Origin: an uncultured Chlamydia sp.
GTDB taxonomy: Bacteria > Chlamydiota > Chlamydiia > Chlamydiales > Simkaniaceae
Direction of reading: 5' to 3'
DNA: 64,000 bases
NCBI GenBank assembly: GCA_946127115.1
Contig: CAMGYI010000002.1
Location: forward strand, 533,835-597,834
The notes beneath the pieces were generated by a model, which was not told the DNA's origin, did not search any database, and saw only the letters and a program-made list of their open reading frames with translations. The stretch's first letter is position 1. Each line of letters starts with the position of its first letter. Positions 36,005 through 44,746 of this stretch are shown here, one piece after another. A program made the position numbers and the translations under genes.

Positions 36005-37640
36005 GGTTTAAATGAATGACTGTTGGTTTTCCTTTAGGACAATCGTATGGAGAGGTTGTTTTCATCAGCTCTTTTACCGTCTGCTTGGCTTCAACAACCG
36101 TCCAGCCCCTTTTTTGTGATCTTGCATAAGAAGAGAGAGTGAAAGCAAGCTTTTTTCTCCTCATGCTTTCAGCCAAGCTCTGATCCAAAACCTCAATAAA
36201 CTTCTCTAGAAGCCCCTGAACAATCCCCTCCTCAATCTCAGGAGAAAGAGCGTCAACGATAAATGCTGAGCCACCAAAAGGTCGAAGATCCACTCCCATC
36301 CCCAGAATTGCTGCTAAATGCTCCTTAAGAATTTCTCCTTCACTTTGAGGAAATTCCAAAGTCATCGGAAGCATTAAAGTTTGGAGTGGAGGAAGAGCTC
36401 CTTTAACAAATCTGTCATAGAGAATTCGTGCATACGCCCCTTTTAAATCGATCAGAAAGAGCCCTTTATAGGGACCGAGCGTACTCGGAAGTGAAAAATA
36501 AGAAGAACCATGCGCAATTAAATAGTGATCAAACAGGCCAATAACTGCGATTTCTTCTTCAATATAGTCAAGTGATGGAGGAAGAAATGCTTTTTTTTCT
36601 TGGAATTTTAGAGGGGCTATAAAGTCCCAATTCCCTTTCGGGTATTCCTTAGGAGACTCCTTCCCTTGAAAAGACTCCATAACTCCTTTTCGAATCACCT
36701 CTTGGATTACACTCTCTTCCCTTAAACGAATTTCCCTCTTTTGAGGATGTACATTCACGTCAATCCATTCAGGAGGCAGTTTGAGGTAAAGAACAAAGGT
36801 AGGATGAAGGCGAGATGAAAGGCGCGTTCCATAACCCTCATAAATTGCGCGCGCGATCTGCGGGCAATACACACACCTTCCGTTGACAAAAAGATATTGA
36901 CCAAGCCTGTTGGTACGCGCTTCTAAAGGCGCACCAAAAAAACCACTTAAGGAACATCTATTATCGGTTTTCTCCACCTTTTTTGCCCGGTTCAAAAATG
37001 CCTCTCCTAGGAAGGTTTTTAAACGTTCTTCAACTCCGCCTGAAAGAGTATGAATGATTTTTTTCCCGTCCGCTATACATTGGATATCGGTCTCGGGATG
37101 CGATAATGCGAACCTTGTTAAAAATTTAGTGATTTCTCTAAGAGATGCACCTTGGGTCTTTTGAAACTTCTTCCTAGCAGGAACATTGTAAAATAGCATT
37201 GTTATTTCTACAGTAGTCCCCTTGTTTCTAGCCGCAGGATTAACGCTCCGAATCTTTCCAGCTTCAGCAATCACTTCTCCACCTAATACATGACCCTTTT
37301 GAGCAGAAACAATTTTCATCTTTGAGATAGCTGCAATTGAGGCCAGAGCTTCCCCGCGAAATCCCATGGTCAGTACTTCTTCAAGATCTTGAGCAACGCG
37401 GATTTTTGATGTTGCGTGCCTTTCCAAACTTAGGAGCAAATCATCTCGACTCATTCCATACCCATCATCACTTACACGAATCAAAGAAAACCCACCCCGC
37501 TCAAGCTCTATCGTAATTGTAGTGCTCGTTGCGTCAAGTGCATTTTCAACGAGTTCTTTGACAACAGAAGCAGGACTTTCAACCACCTCTCCAGCTGCAA
37601 TTTTGTTGATCGTTTGATCCGATAAAATTTGAATGGACAT
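35964..37640 (-). CDS. mutL: DNA mismatch repair protein MutL
   Basis: A GHKL ATPase coordinating mismatch repair after MutS. The N-terminal motifs are intact: KIAAGEVVESPASVVKELVE, NALDA, DDGYGM, HATSKI, GFRGEALASIAAI and RNKGTTVEI. A short C-terminal dimerisation domain ends with the conserved CPKGKPTVIHL. The 558-residue length is short but usual for chlamydiae; no endonuclease DQHAxxE motif is evident. It is first in a five-gene overlapping run (mutL, peptidase, cyclase, crcB, DUF190). Confidence 0.95.
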   Translation of the reverse strand: MSIQILSDQTINKIAAGEVVESPASVVKELVENALDATSTTITIELERGGFSLIRVSDDGYGMSRDDLLLSLERHATSKIRVAQDLEEVLTMGFRGEALASIAAISKMKIVSAQKGHVLGGEVIAEAGKIRSVNPAARNKGTTVEITMLFYNVPARKKFQKTQGASLREITKFLTRFALSHPETDIQCIADGKKIIHTLSGGVEERLKTFLGEAFLNRAKKVEKTDNRCSLSGFFGAPLEARTNRLGQYLFVNGRCVYCPQIARAIYEGYGTRLSSRLHPTFVLYLKLPPEWIDVNVHPQKREIRLREESVIQEVIRKGVMESFQGKESPKEYPKGNWDFIAPLKFQEKKAFLPPSLDYIEEEIAVIGLFDHYLIAHGSSYFSLPSTLGPYKGLFLIDLKGAYARILYDRFVKGALPPLQTLMLPMTLEFPQSEGEILKEHLAAILGMGVDLRPFGGSAFIVDALSPEIEEGIVQGLLEKFIEVLDQSLAESMRRKKLAFTLSSYARSQKRGWTVVEAKQTVKELMKTTSPYDCPKGKPTVIHLNHDAIKNLFQRPPC

Positions 37641-37706
37641 CGATTCTCCTTGAGATCATCCTTCTGGATGATTTATTATAGTCTTCCAAAATGTATGGGA
37701 GCAACT

Positions 37707-39458
37707 ATGAATTTTCCTCAAGTGTGGAATCTAGACCGTATTTTCGAGGGAGGAAGTCGCTCTTCCTCATTCCAAAAATCCTTCCAAACAACCCAAGAAG
37801 ATATCGTTTCCTTAGAAAAACTTCTGAAAAACCACAAAATTTTTGAGGCTATCCCTTTGATTCAAGCCCTTGGAGCGAAGTTGAGGGAAATGGATACGTT
37901 TGCTTGCGGCTTATTATCGCAAAATGTTGACGATACCCGTGCCAATGTTCTAATTGGACAAGTACGCACACTCCAAACATGTTTTTCTAGCTGCTCTCTT
38001 GTTTTTGATATCCTCTTAAAGGAAATGCCAAACGATGCTTTCAAATCTCTTCTTCAAAAACACTCATCCATTACCTTCCCCCTAGAAGAAAAACGAAAAA
38101 GATCACTAGAAAAGCTCTCTGCGGAAGAAGAGGCCTTTATCAATAACCTCTCAATGGACGGATATCACGGATGGTCTGAAATGTGGGATGCCATAATTGG
38201 TGAGATGACTTTTCCTTTTCAGGGAGAAAGTCTATATTTTGGTCAAATCGAGAATAAAATGTCCGACCCCAGTAAAAAGGTTCGAGAGGAAGCTTTCAGT
38301 GCGATTGAGCAAGGTTTTACAAAAAAGCAAAATTCGATTTCTCAAGCACTTAACCATCTTAGTGGATTTCGCCTGCAGGTTTATAAAAAACGTGGTTGGA
38401 ATGACTTTTTAAAAGAACCCCTTGATGAGAATCGCCAATCAAAGAGTTCTCTCATAGCAATGTGGGAGACCGTTAAAAAAAATCAAGCTTCTCTGATCCG
38501 CTATTTTGATTGTAAATCGGATTTACTTGGAATTGATCGCCTTTCTTGGGTCGATTTGGATGCCCCATTGTCCCCTTCTTTAAAAGAAATCTCCTACCAG
38601 AAAGCTGCAAGAACTGTCTTGAAGCAGTTTCAAGCTTTCAGCCCCAAGATGGCAGCCTTTGCACATAGAGCCCTGAAAAACCAATGGATCGAGGCGGAAG
38701 ATCGAAAAGGAAAAAGGCCCGGTGGATATTGCTGTGCCCTTCCCGATTTAAAAGAAAGCCGCATTTTCATGACGTTTTCTAAAACTGTTACCAATCTCTA
38801 TACGTTGGCCCACGAACTCGGGCATGCCTTCCACAATGAAATCCTCTTTTCCCTCGATGAAATGGTTCAGCACCCCACCATCGGACTTGCGGAAACCGCT
38901 TCGACAATGGCTGAGATGATCGTAACGCAAGCGACCATCCAAGAGGAAAAAAACCCTAAACACCGTCTCATTCTTCTAGATGACCATCTAAACCGAGCGA
39001 CCAGCTATCTCCTAAATATTTACTCCCGCTTTCTTTTTGAAACCCGCTTTTATGAAAAGAGGAAAAAAGGAATTGTTTCTCATGAAGAACTCTCGATCCT
39101 TATGGAAGAAGCTCAAAAAGAGGCCTATGGAAACACTCTTGATCGATATCACCCCCTCTTCTGGGCTGCAAAAATTCATTTTTACTGCACAGAAATGCCT
39201 TTTTACAACTTCCCCTATACCTTTGGGTACCTTTTTAGCTTAGGAATTTACAACCGCGCTGTCCAGAACCCTAATTTTGAATCCTCCTATATTTCTCTCC
39301 TTAAAGATACGGGAAGAATGTCTCCAGACACCCTAGCTAAAAAACATTTGAATGCCGACCTTAGCACCCATCTTTTTTGGCAACAAGGAATCGACATCAT
39401 TAATAGAGGCATTGATGAATTTATAAAACTATCCAAAGAGGTCACATTATGCGATTGA
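37707..39458 (+). CDS. pepF: Oligoendopeptidase F
   Basis: A cytosolic zinc M3 peptidase that degrades oligopeptides. The catalytic HExxH is in TLAHELGHAFHNE, with the third ligand region in IGLAETASTMAEMIV. The helical N-terminal part is standard, and the total of 583 residues fits the family. The ATG at 37707 has GGGAG upstream; the frame itself is open further (37629) but that part overlaps the divergent mutL start. The Nudix gene starts inside its last codons. Together with the OPT transporter it can supply amino acids from imported peptides. Confidence 0.93.
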   Translation: MNFPQVWNLDRIFEGGSRSSSFQKSFQTTQEDIVSLEKLLKNHKIFEAIPLIQALGAKLREMDTFACGLLSQNVDDTRANVLIGQVRTLQTCFSSCSLVFDILLKEMPNDAFKSLLQKHSSITFPLEEKRKRSLEKLSAEEEAFINNLSMDGYHGWSEMWDAIIGEMTFPFQGESLYFGQIENKMSDPSKKVREEAFSAIEQGFTKKQNSISQALNHLSGFRLQVYKKRGWNDFLKEPLDENRQSKSSLIAMWETVKKNQASLIRYFDCKSDLLGIDRLSWVDLDAPLSPSLKEISYQKAARTVLKQFQAFSPKMAAFAHRALKNQWIEAEDRKGKRPGGYCCALPDLKESRIFMTFSKTVTNLYTLAHELGHAFHNEILFSLDEMVQHPTIGLAETASTMAEMIVTQATIQEEKNPKHRLILLDDHLNRATSYLLNIYSRFLFETRFYEKRKKGIVSHEELSILMEEAQKEAYGNTLDRYHPLFWAAKIHFYCTEMPFYNFPYTFGYLFSLGIYNRAVQNPNFESSYISLLKDTGRMSPDTLAKKHLNADLSTHLFWQQGIDIINRGIDEFIKLSKEVTLCD

Positions 39459-40255
39459 TGCTTGCTCTGCTTTTTTCAGTTTCGTTGCTTGGAGCACCTT
39501 CAGAAAAATACTTTGACTTATTAGCCTCCACTCCTAAATCCCACGGCATCATTGGAAGCCATGAAAAAGGTGAAATAGAAATCCTTCTCTCCTCCATTTC
39601 TATCAATGAGGTTGAGACCATTGCAATGGAGCGCCTTTTGAATAAAGGGATATCACCAGAGTACGCTTGGGAATGGAGTCGAGTGGGAATTGTTGCTGAA
39701 GATCAATACCTCTTTTGGATACGAGATGGTGTTATTTTCCCCTCAGGAGAAAAAGGAACTTATGACAGAATTCTTTGGAAATCAGCGCTTGAAGCCTCTC
39801 CAGGGGTTGCGGTCTTTCCTTACCTTTCCGACCGGAAAGTGGTCCTTATTCTTAACTACCGCCATGCAACAAGGAGCTGGGAACTCGAACTCCCAAGAGG
39901 ATTGCTCAAGGAAGGTGAAACTATTCGAACTGCTGCTGCTCGAGAGCTCCAAGAAGAAACTGGCTACCATGTAGACGATTCTCTTCTCCTTGGAACAATG
40001 GCGATTGATAGCGGTATTCTTGCAACAGCGATCCCTGTTTTAGCCTGCAGAGCGGTAGATCCATCAGACAGCGAGCACGATTTTTCGGAAGCAATCGCCT
40101 TGAATATCATTCTAAACATCAATGAACTCGAAACAGCTCTTCTGAAGGGATTTTTGGATGTTTCTCTTCCTGAAAGAATGCTGCGCGCAAATGTTCGAGA
40201 TCCTTTCCTAACCTACGCACTGCTCCAGATGAAACTCCGCCATTGGCAAGATTAG
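39449..40255 (+). CDS. Nudix hydrolase with signal peptide
   Basis: The Nudix box is complete at residues ~151-173 (GLLKEGE, then RELQEETGY), preceded by LELPRG as in ADP-ribose pyrophosphatase-like members, so hydrolysis of a nucleoside diphosphate-X is expected. Unusually the protein begins MRLMLALLFSVSLLGAPSEK, a signal peptide with likely cleavage after LLGA, and a ~100-residue domain of unknown kind precedes the Nudix fold. Export would place the enzyme in the periplasm or outside. It overlaps pepF by 10 bp. The substrate is uncertain. Confidence 0.85.
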   Translation: MRLMLALLFSVSLLGAPSEKYFDLLASTPKSHGIIGSHEKGEIEILLSSISINEVETIAMERLLNKGISPEYAWEWSRVGIVAEDQYLFWIRDGVIFPSGEKGTYDRILWKSALEASPGVAVFPYLSDRKVVLILNYRHATRSWELELPRGLLKEGETIRTAAARELQEETGYHVDDSLLLGTMAIDSGILATAIPVLACRAVDPSDSEHDFSEAIALNIILNINELETALLKGFLDVSLPERMLRANVRDPFLTYALLQMKLRHWQD

Positions 40256-40294
40256 GACTTTTCTCTACAATAGAGCAAATGGAGACCCTCCCAT

Positions 40295-41221
40295 ATGGAC
40301 CATTCTTCAAGAAATCTTAACTTGAACAAAAAATCTGCCAAGGGCTATACAGGTAGTCACAAACGATCTCCAAAACGAAGTTTTATGCGATTTTTATCAA
40401 CACTCATTGTCCTTGGGGCACTCGGTTACGGCGCCTATTATCTCAATAATAAACAGCCGGAACTTAAGCACAAAGCGATTGGAATGATCAATACCAGGAC
40501 TTTTCATACCCTAGAAGCCCGCTTCACAGCAAGGCAGATCATGGAAAAAGAACGCCTCACTCTTTTAAAAAATAGTGAGCACCATTATAGCGAGCCCTCA
40601 CTCCGCTATCATCCCTATCTCTTGATGGAGGTGAAGTTTACGAATCCAAACTTCCAGACTGAAGAAGGGATTATTTTGTGGGATCTCATTGATGGTGAAA
40701 TGGTCCTCGATACCCAATCGTGGGGGAAAACTCATGGATTCTCCGATTGCATTAACGCCGGTGCAAGCCAACATGAATATAAAATTCTTGCAACAATTGC
40801 CGAAAATGGTGGCAAGGCAGATAAACAAAGCCTAATGACCTCCTTAAATATGGAAACCCATCTCTTTGAAGCATGGATCGATCGAGCCCGCAGAAAAAAG
40901 CTTGTTGTTCAACATGGAAATTACTATCGCGTTCATCTCCATGAGCCCCTTGTCAATGTCCGCCCATCCACCTTAATTGCAGATCCTCTCGTGACCAAAA
41001 GCTCTAAGCATAATGAGAGGCTCAACCGCCGCTATACCTCTTCTCAAATCAAAAAGGCTGCTGAGGCTGCCTTTGGATCTGACTTTGCGATTCGAACAAC
41101 AAGAGATGTTTTTCTCCCGATTTACAGCATCCCCGTTCAAAGTCCAGATGGCTCCCTTCGCACTTCCCATTGGAATGCTCTTAATGGAAAACAAATAACT
41201 CACACCAACCTCATTGAATAA
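40295..41221 (+). CDS. Single-pass membrane protein of unknown function
   Basis: 308 residues: a basic N-terminus (NKKSAKGYTGSHKRSPKRSF), one hydrophobic segment (RFLSTLIVLGALGYGAYYLN, residues ~32-51), and a long soluble C-terminal part likely outside the cytoplasm. Part of it (HEYKILATIAENGGKADKQS, LFEAWIDRARRKKLV) looks like a winged-helix fold, which would be unusual on that side; if the helix is an N-in anchor, the domain is periplasmic. No known family was recognised by eye. It lies between the Nudix gene and tRNA-Ser. Confidence 0.72.
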   Translation: MDHSSRNLNLNKKSAKGYTGSHKRSPKRSFMRFLSTLIVLGALGYGAYYLNNKQPELKHKAIGMINTRTFHTLEARFTARQIMEKERLTLLKNSEHHYSEPSLRYHPYLLMEVKFTNPNFQTEEGIILWDLIDGEMVLDTQSWGKTHGFSDCINAGASQHEYKILATIAENGGKADKQSLMTSLNMETHLFEAWIDRARRKKLVVQHGNYYRVHLHEPLVNVRPSTLIADPLVTKSSKHNERLNRRYTSSQIKKAAEAAFGSDFAIRTTRDVFLPIYSIPVQSPDGSLRTSHWNALNGKQITHTNLIE

Positions 41222-41262
41222 TAATCCACGGATGCGCTAAAATCCCTTTCCATCTGCACGAT

Positions 41263-41349
41263 GGAAAGGTGGCTGAGTGGCCGAAGGCACGTCCCTGCTA
41301 AGGACGCGTATCTGCAAGGGTACCGAGGGTTCGAATCCCTCCCTTTCCG
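41263..41349 (+). tRNA. tRNA-Ser(GCT)
   Basis: Acceptor arms GGAAAGG and CCTTTCC pair. The anticodon loop CTGCTAA gives anticodon GCT. A long variable arm (CGTATCTGCAAGGGTACC region) identifies a class II tRNA, and the T-arm GAGGGTTCGAATCCCTC is canonical. The discriminator is G. It lies upstream of dnaB. Confidence 0.94.
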
Positions 41350-41353
41350 CATC

Positions 41354-41380
41354 AGGGCTCTATTTTGGAGCCCTTTTTTA
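41354..41380 (+). terminator. Rho-independent terminator after tRNA-Ser
   Basis: AGGGCTC and GAGCCCT form a 7-bp stem around a 7-nt loop, directly followed by a run of six T. It ends the tRNA transcript before dnaB. Confidence 0.85.
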
Positions 41381-41415
41381 TTCCGTTTTTTTTGCAGAAT
41401 CGATAAAGTAAGGTC

Positions 41416-42858
41416 ATGACAGAAAAAGAAAAATCTACGATCAAGATCGCTCCCAATTCCAAAGAGTCAGAGATGATGGTTCTTGGATGCATGCTCACTA
41501 AGGTGAACAGCCTGAACGTAGCTGCAGATGCTCTTCAAGCACCCGATTTCTATTACTCCGAACACCAGATTATTTTTGATGTTCTTAAAAAACTGTTTAA
41601 AAGTGACAAACCTGCCGATATCCACTTAGTTGCGGAAGAGCTTAAGCGAATTGAAAAACTTAATAGCACCGGAGGAATCGGCTACCTTACCACTTTGGCG
41701 CAATATGCCGGAACATCTGCTTATATCGAAGAATATGTCGAACTCATCAAAAACAAATCCATTCTGCGCCGCATGATCTATGCTGCGCAAGAGATCGAAA
41801 AGACTGCCCTAGAAGAACCCGGTGATGTTCATGGAGCACTGGATAACGCCCAAGCAACCCTATTTCGCATCTCCCAAGCAACAAACGCTACAGCCGGAAA
41901 ACATATCAGGGATATCATTTCAGGAGTCAAAGCCGAATCGGGACTCCCTTATCTAAAAGAGCTTGAAGAAAGACAGGAAACTTTCCTTGAGAAAGGTGCA
42001 GACGCTCTCACATTTACAGGAATTCCAACGGGATTTACAGATCTTGATAAAATAATTAATGGCCTTTCTAACTCCAATCTAATCATTCTAGCTGGTAGAC
42101 CAGGAATGGGGAAAACCGCTTTTGCTCTCAATATAGCAGAGCATGTTGCTTTCAGACATCAGATGCCAGTTGGTATTTTTTCCCTAGAAATGAGCGCCGA
42201 ACAACTTTTGCACCGAATGATCTGCTCGCAATCTGAGGTAGAATCCTCAAAGATTCAAACCGGATCGCTGAATGGTTCGGAATACCAGCGGATCGTGGGG
42301 GCAATCAACAAGATGGAAAAGACCCCTGTGATTATTGATGATCAGCCCGGGCTTAAAATTACCGATCTACGTGCACGTGCACGTCGCATGAAAGAAGCCC
42401 ATGACATCCAATTCCTCGTGATTGACTATCTCCAACTTCTATCAGGCTCCAATAGTTTTTCTGGAAGTGACAACCGGCAGGGTGAGATCTCCGAGATTTC
42501 TCGAATGATGAAGAATTTGGCTCGAGAACTCAATATTCCTATCCTTTGCGGTTCACAACTTTCACGAAAAGTTGAAGAACGCACTGGACACCGCCCTATG
42601 ATGAGTGACCTTCGAGAGTCTGGTGCAATTGAGCAAGACGCCGATATTGTAATGTTTCTCCTCCGCCGCGAATACTACGACCCATATGATAAGCCTGGCC
42701 TAGCAGAGGTAATCATTGGAAAGAACCGTCATGGAAAAGTGGGAAACATCGACATTGCCTACCGAAAAGAGTTTGCTCAATTCGCCAACTACACCCCCAT
42801 AGATGGCGCAACCCTCGAAGACAACTCTGAGGCTTTTGAAGCTTTCTCCCCTAATTAA
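41416..42858 (+). CDS. dnaB: Replicative DNA helicase DnaB
   Basis: The hexameric helicase of the replication fork. The N-terminal domain (SKESEMMVLGCML-like start) is followed by the RecA-like motor with Walker A AGRPGMGKTAFALN, Walker B FLVIDYLQLLSG, SQLSRKVEERTGHRPMMSDL and RESGAIEQDADIVMFL. The 480-residue length fits. The ATG at 41416 has a TAAGG 6 bases upstream. No intein is present. The order dnaB, mnmG, lplA matches Chlamydia apart from the intervening aldolase and small genes. Confidence 0.97.
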   Translation: MTEKEKSTIKIAPNSKESEMMVLGCMLTKVNSLNVAADALQAPDFYYSEHQIIFDVLKKLFKSDKPADIHLVAEELKRIEKLNSTGGIGYLTTLAQYAGTSAYIEEYVELIKNKSILRRMIYAAQEIEKTALEEPGDVHGALDNAQATLFRISQATNATAGKHIRDIISGVKAESGLPYLKELEERQETFLEKGADALTFTGIPTGFTDLDKIINGLSNSNLIILAGRPGMGKTAFALNIAEHVAFRHQMPVGIFSLEMSAEQLLHRMICSQSEVESSKIQTGSLNGSEYQRIVGAINKMEKTPVIIDDQPGLKITDLRARARRMKEAHDIQFLVIDYLQLLSGSNSFSGSDNRQGEISEISRMMKNLARELNIPILCGSQLSRKVEERTGHRPMMSDLRESGAIEQDADIVMFLLRREYYDPYDKPGLAEVIIGKNRHGKVGNIDIAYRKEFAQFANYTPIDGATLEDNSEAFEAFSPN

Positions 42859-43048
42859 TCTAAAAATTTTCTATTTCAGTTTTTTGAATTCTGATGCAAA
42901 TATTAACCATGTTGGAGAAACGCCCCTATATTCCCCCCTTTTTCTGAGCGCCCTTTCAAGCATGAAGTGCAACAAATAGATAAAAAATAAACTTGTCTGA
43001 AGATGGTAAAAAGTCCTGTAGTAATAATGAGAAAATCAAGGAGGAAAG

Positions 43049-43177
43049 ATGGGCTTCAAAGATATTGTGTCTCACAATATTTGGAATAGGCGCCTAACCC
43101 CTCAGAGGAAACCAGGAACCTGGGTGCGTTTACATGGGATAGGAAAAGTTTGTACCAAAACCCTCTGTATTTCTTAG
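43049..43177 (+). CDS. Small ORF (42 residues) with strong ribosome binding site
   Basis: An excellent Shine-Dalgarno (AAGGAGGAAAG) directly precedes ATGGGC, opening a 42-residue basic frame (MGFKDIVSHNIWNRRLTPQR, then KPGTWVRLHGIG). It runs 48 bp into the end of the convergent aldolase gene. The start signal is too good to ignore, yet no family is recognised and the 3' half may be read-through into foreign sequence, so this could be the 5' stub of a truncated gene. Confidence 0.4.
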   Translation: MGFKDIVSHNIWNRRLTPQRKPGTWVRLHGIGKVCTKTLCIS

Positions 43178-44059
43178 TTTTTCTTTGATAATTGCTTTTT
43201 CTTCAGCACTATTTGAACAGAGCGGGGGGAGCATTGTTTTTTCGCAAAAACCCAAGATATTCATGATGGATTTGAGGATAGACAGTGACTGACTTAGTAT
43301 TTTGTCTTTGAGGTAGATCTGACTGATTCCTTGGGTTTCTTTCCAGAGGCTGGTAGCCGTTTGTTCATCCCCAGAGCATGTCGCATCATAGAGCTTCCGA
43401 TATACTTTGGGAATAATGTTACCAGTACTGGGCACAATCCCATCAGAACCAAGCAATAAGGCTTTAACAGCTAGAGTTTCTGTACCTGCAAAATGTGAGA
43501 AATCATCGCGGTTCTTCCATAAGTCAATCGCTTGCTCGAAACGTTCTTCATCACATTCAGAATCTTTGAATACTACAATTTTGGGGTGATAACTAAGCTT
43601 GTCAATTACCTTCAGAGGTATCGACATATGCGTTGTCAAAGGAATGTTATATAGGGCCAACGGCCCTGGAATGCTTTCAGCAAGAGTTTCATAGTAACGA
43701 AGCATTCCTTCAGTAGATAAAGGATAATAACTGGGCAATTGAGAAACAACAACATTAACGCCAAGATCAAAGTATTTTTTTGCTGCCTTGATAGAATCAT
43801 TCACGCAGTGATTACCAATACCTGCATAAATAGTGGCTCTTCCCTTAACTTGGTTGACAACGGCTTCAACTAGAGTGAGTCGTTGTGCATCCGATACGGA
43901 AGATCCCTCACCTGTGGTTCCAAGAATAAAAGGGTGAGTCCCTGCCGTTACCAGATGGTCAATGATTTTTTTTACCGCAGGAAGATCGATACTCCCTTCT
44001 CTGGTAAAAGGGGAAATCATTGGCACCATAACGCCGTGATATTTCTTTTTACCTCTCAT
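43130..44059 (-). CDS. DapA/NanA-family class I aldolase
   Basis: A TIM-barrel Schiff-base aldolase of the dihydrodipicolinate synthase/N-acetylneuraminate lyase superfamily: PMISPFTREGSID, the pyruvate-binding LGTTGEGSSV, the catalytic Tyr in ALYNIPLTTHMSIP, the Schiff-base Lys in IVVFKDSE, and GTETLAVKALLLGSDG. It has 309 residues. Candidate reactions are lysine/diaminopimelate synthesis or breakdown of a keto-sugar acid; GTTGEGS instead of GTTGES and no neighbouring dap genes leave this open. The gene is isolated between dnaB and mnmG, in a spot where other chlamydiae have none, suggesting later insertion. Confidence 0.85.
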   Translation of the reverse strand: MRGKKKYHGVMVPMISPFTREGSIDLPAVKKIIDHLVTAGTHPFILGTTGEGSSVSDAQRLTLVEAVVNQVKGRATIYAGIGNHCVNDSIKAAKKYFDLGVNVVVSQLPSYYPLSTEGMLRYYETLAESIPGPLALYNIPLTTHMSIPLKVIDKLSYHPKIVVFKDSECDEERFEQAIDLWKNRDDFSHFAGTETLAVKALLLGSDGIVPSTGNIIPKVYRKLYDATCSGDEQTATSLWKETQGISQIYLKDKILSQSLSILKSIMNILGFCEKTMLPPLCSNSAEEKAIIKEKLRNTEGFGTNFSYPM

Positions 44060-44635
44060 AGCGGCAATCAGGGTGCCTAATACGAATGTTTAGTGCAATT
44101 AAAAAAATGAGATTCTAGTGTAAACTTTCCCTATCTCATGTAAATATTTTTTTCTGTGGAAGAAAAAATAAACTTAGTGACTAGGACCTCAATGCCATTA
44201 TAGAGGTAAGACAATAAAGAGTCAGAGTCATTGTTTCGATGCTCGAGGAAATCACCAATGTATGCTGGAGAAAAAGCTTCTCAAATCAAAATGAAAGATT
44301 GAAACAATGCACATAATTTTCAAAGGACAGGTCGATGATATCCCGGATGCAACCATCCGGAGCATAAAGATATTTATTGAATATCTTTTCAAAGCCTTAG
44401 GGGTTTGGCCGCATAGAATAAGGGAAAGCTGGAAAAACGAATGCTTTTTCTACTCGGGAACGCGGGTTTCTACAACACTACCCGAAAGAAAGCGAGAGGT
44501 AATAGAATACCCATGCAATAAGAATACCGGTTAACATCTTTTCTCCAAGTTAAGATTTAATGCACTACCTTCTTTACTTTTTCTAGGGAAAAGATTAAAC
44601 TGGGCGGCCGGAATGTAGTATACTTTGGGTATTTG
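44060..44635. other. Largely gene-free stretch between aldolase and small basic protein
   Basis: About 575 bp, AT-rich. One 75-codon plus frame (44307-44534, beginning MHIIFKGQVDDIPDATIRSI) is not a shadow of another gene, but it lacks a ribosome binding site and any recognised motif, so it is not called as a gene. No repeats or RNA genes were seen. Confidence 0.4.
44595..44624 (+). promoter_or_regulatory. Possible promoter for the small basic protein and mnmG
   Basis: TTAAAC (44595-44600) and TATACT (44619-44624) are 18 bp apart. Transcription would begin only a few bases before the ATG at 44636, giving a nearly leaderless message. The -35 match is weak. Confidence 0.35.
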
Positions 44636-44728
44636 ATGTCATCTGTAAAGAAAAAGCGTCGTCTTAAGATCTCGAAGCACAAGCGCAAAAAGCGCCGTCG
44701 CAGAGATCGTCATAAGAAGAACAAGTAA
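44636..44728 (+). CDS. Tiny basic ribosomal-type protein (AURKAIP1/COX24, bS22/mS38-like)
   Basis: A 30-residue protein made almost wholly of lysine, arginine and histidine (SSVKKKRRLKISKHKRKKRR, then RRDRHKKNK). The spacing of KKRR...KHK..KRR..RH resembles the bS22/mS38 (AURKAIP1/COX24) group of very small subunit-interface ribosomal proteins. Several bacterial phyla carry such a gene. It sits 18 bp upstream of mnmG in the same direction, so the two may share a transcript. It is easily missed because of its length. Confidence 0.65.
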   Translation: MSSVKKKRRLKISKHKRKKRRRRDRHKKNK

Positions 44729-44746
44729 CCCTAATCTGGGTTAATC

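Noticed and set aside
37629-37706. N-terminal extension of oligoendopeptidase F
   Set aside because: These 26 codons overlap the divergent mutL start and are not family-like; the ATG at 37707 has a ribosome binding site.
44307-44534. 75-codon plus frame between the aldolase and mnmG
   Set aside because: It has no ribosome binding site, motif or coupling to a neighbour; it is mentioned only in the gap description.
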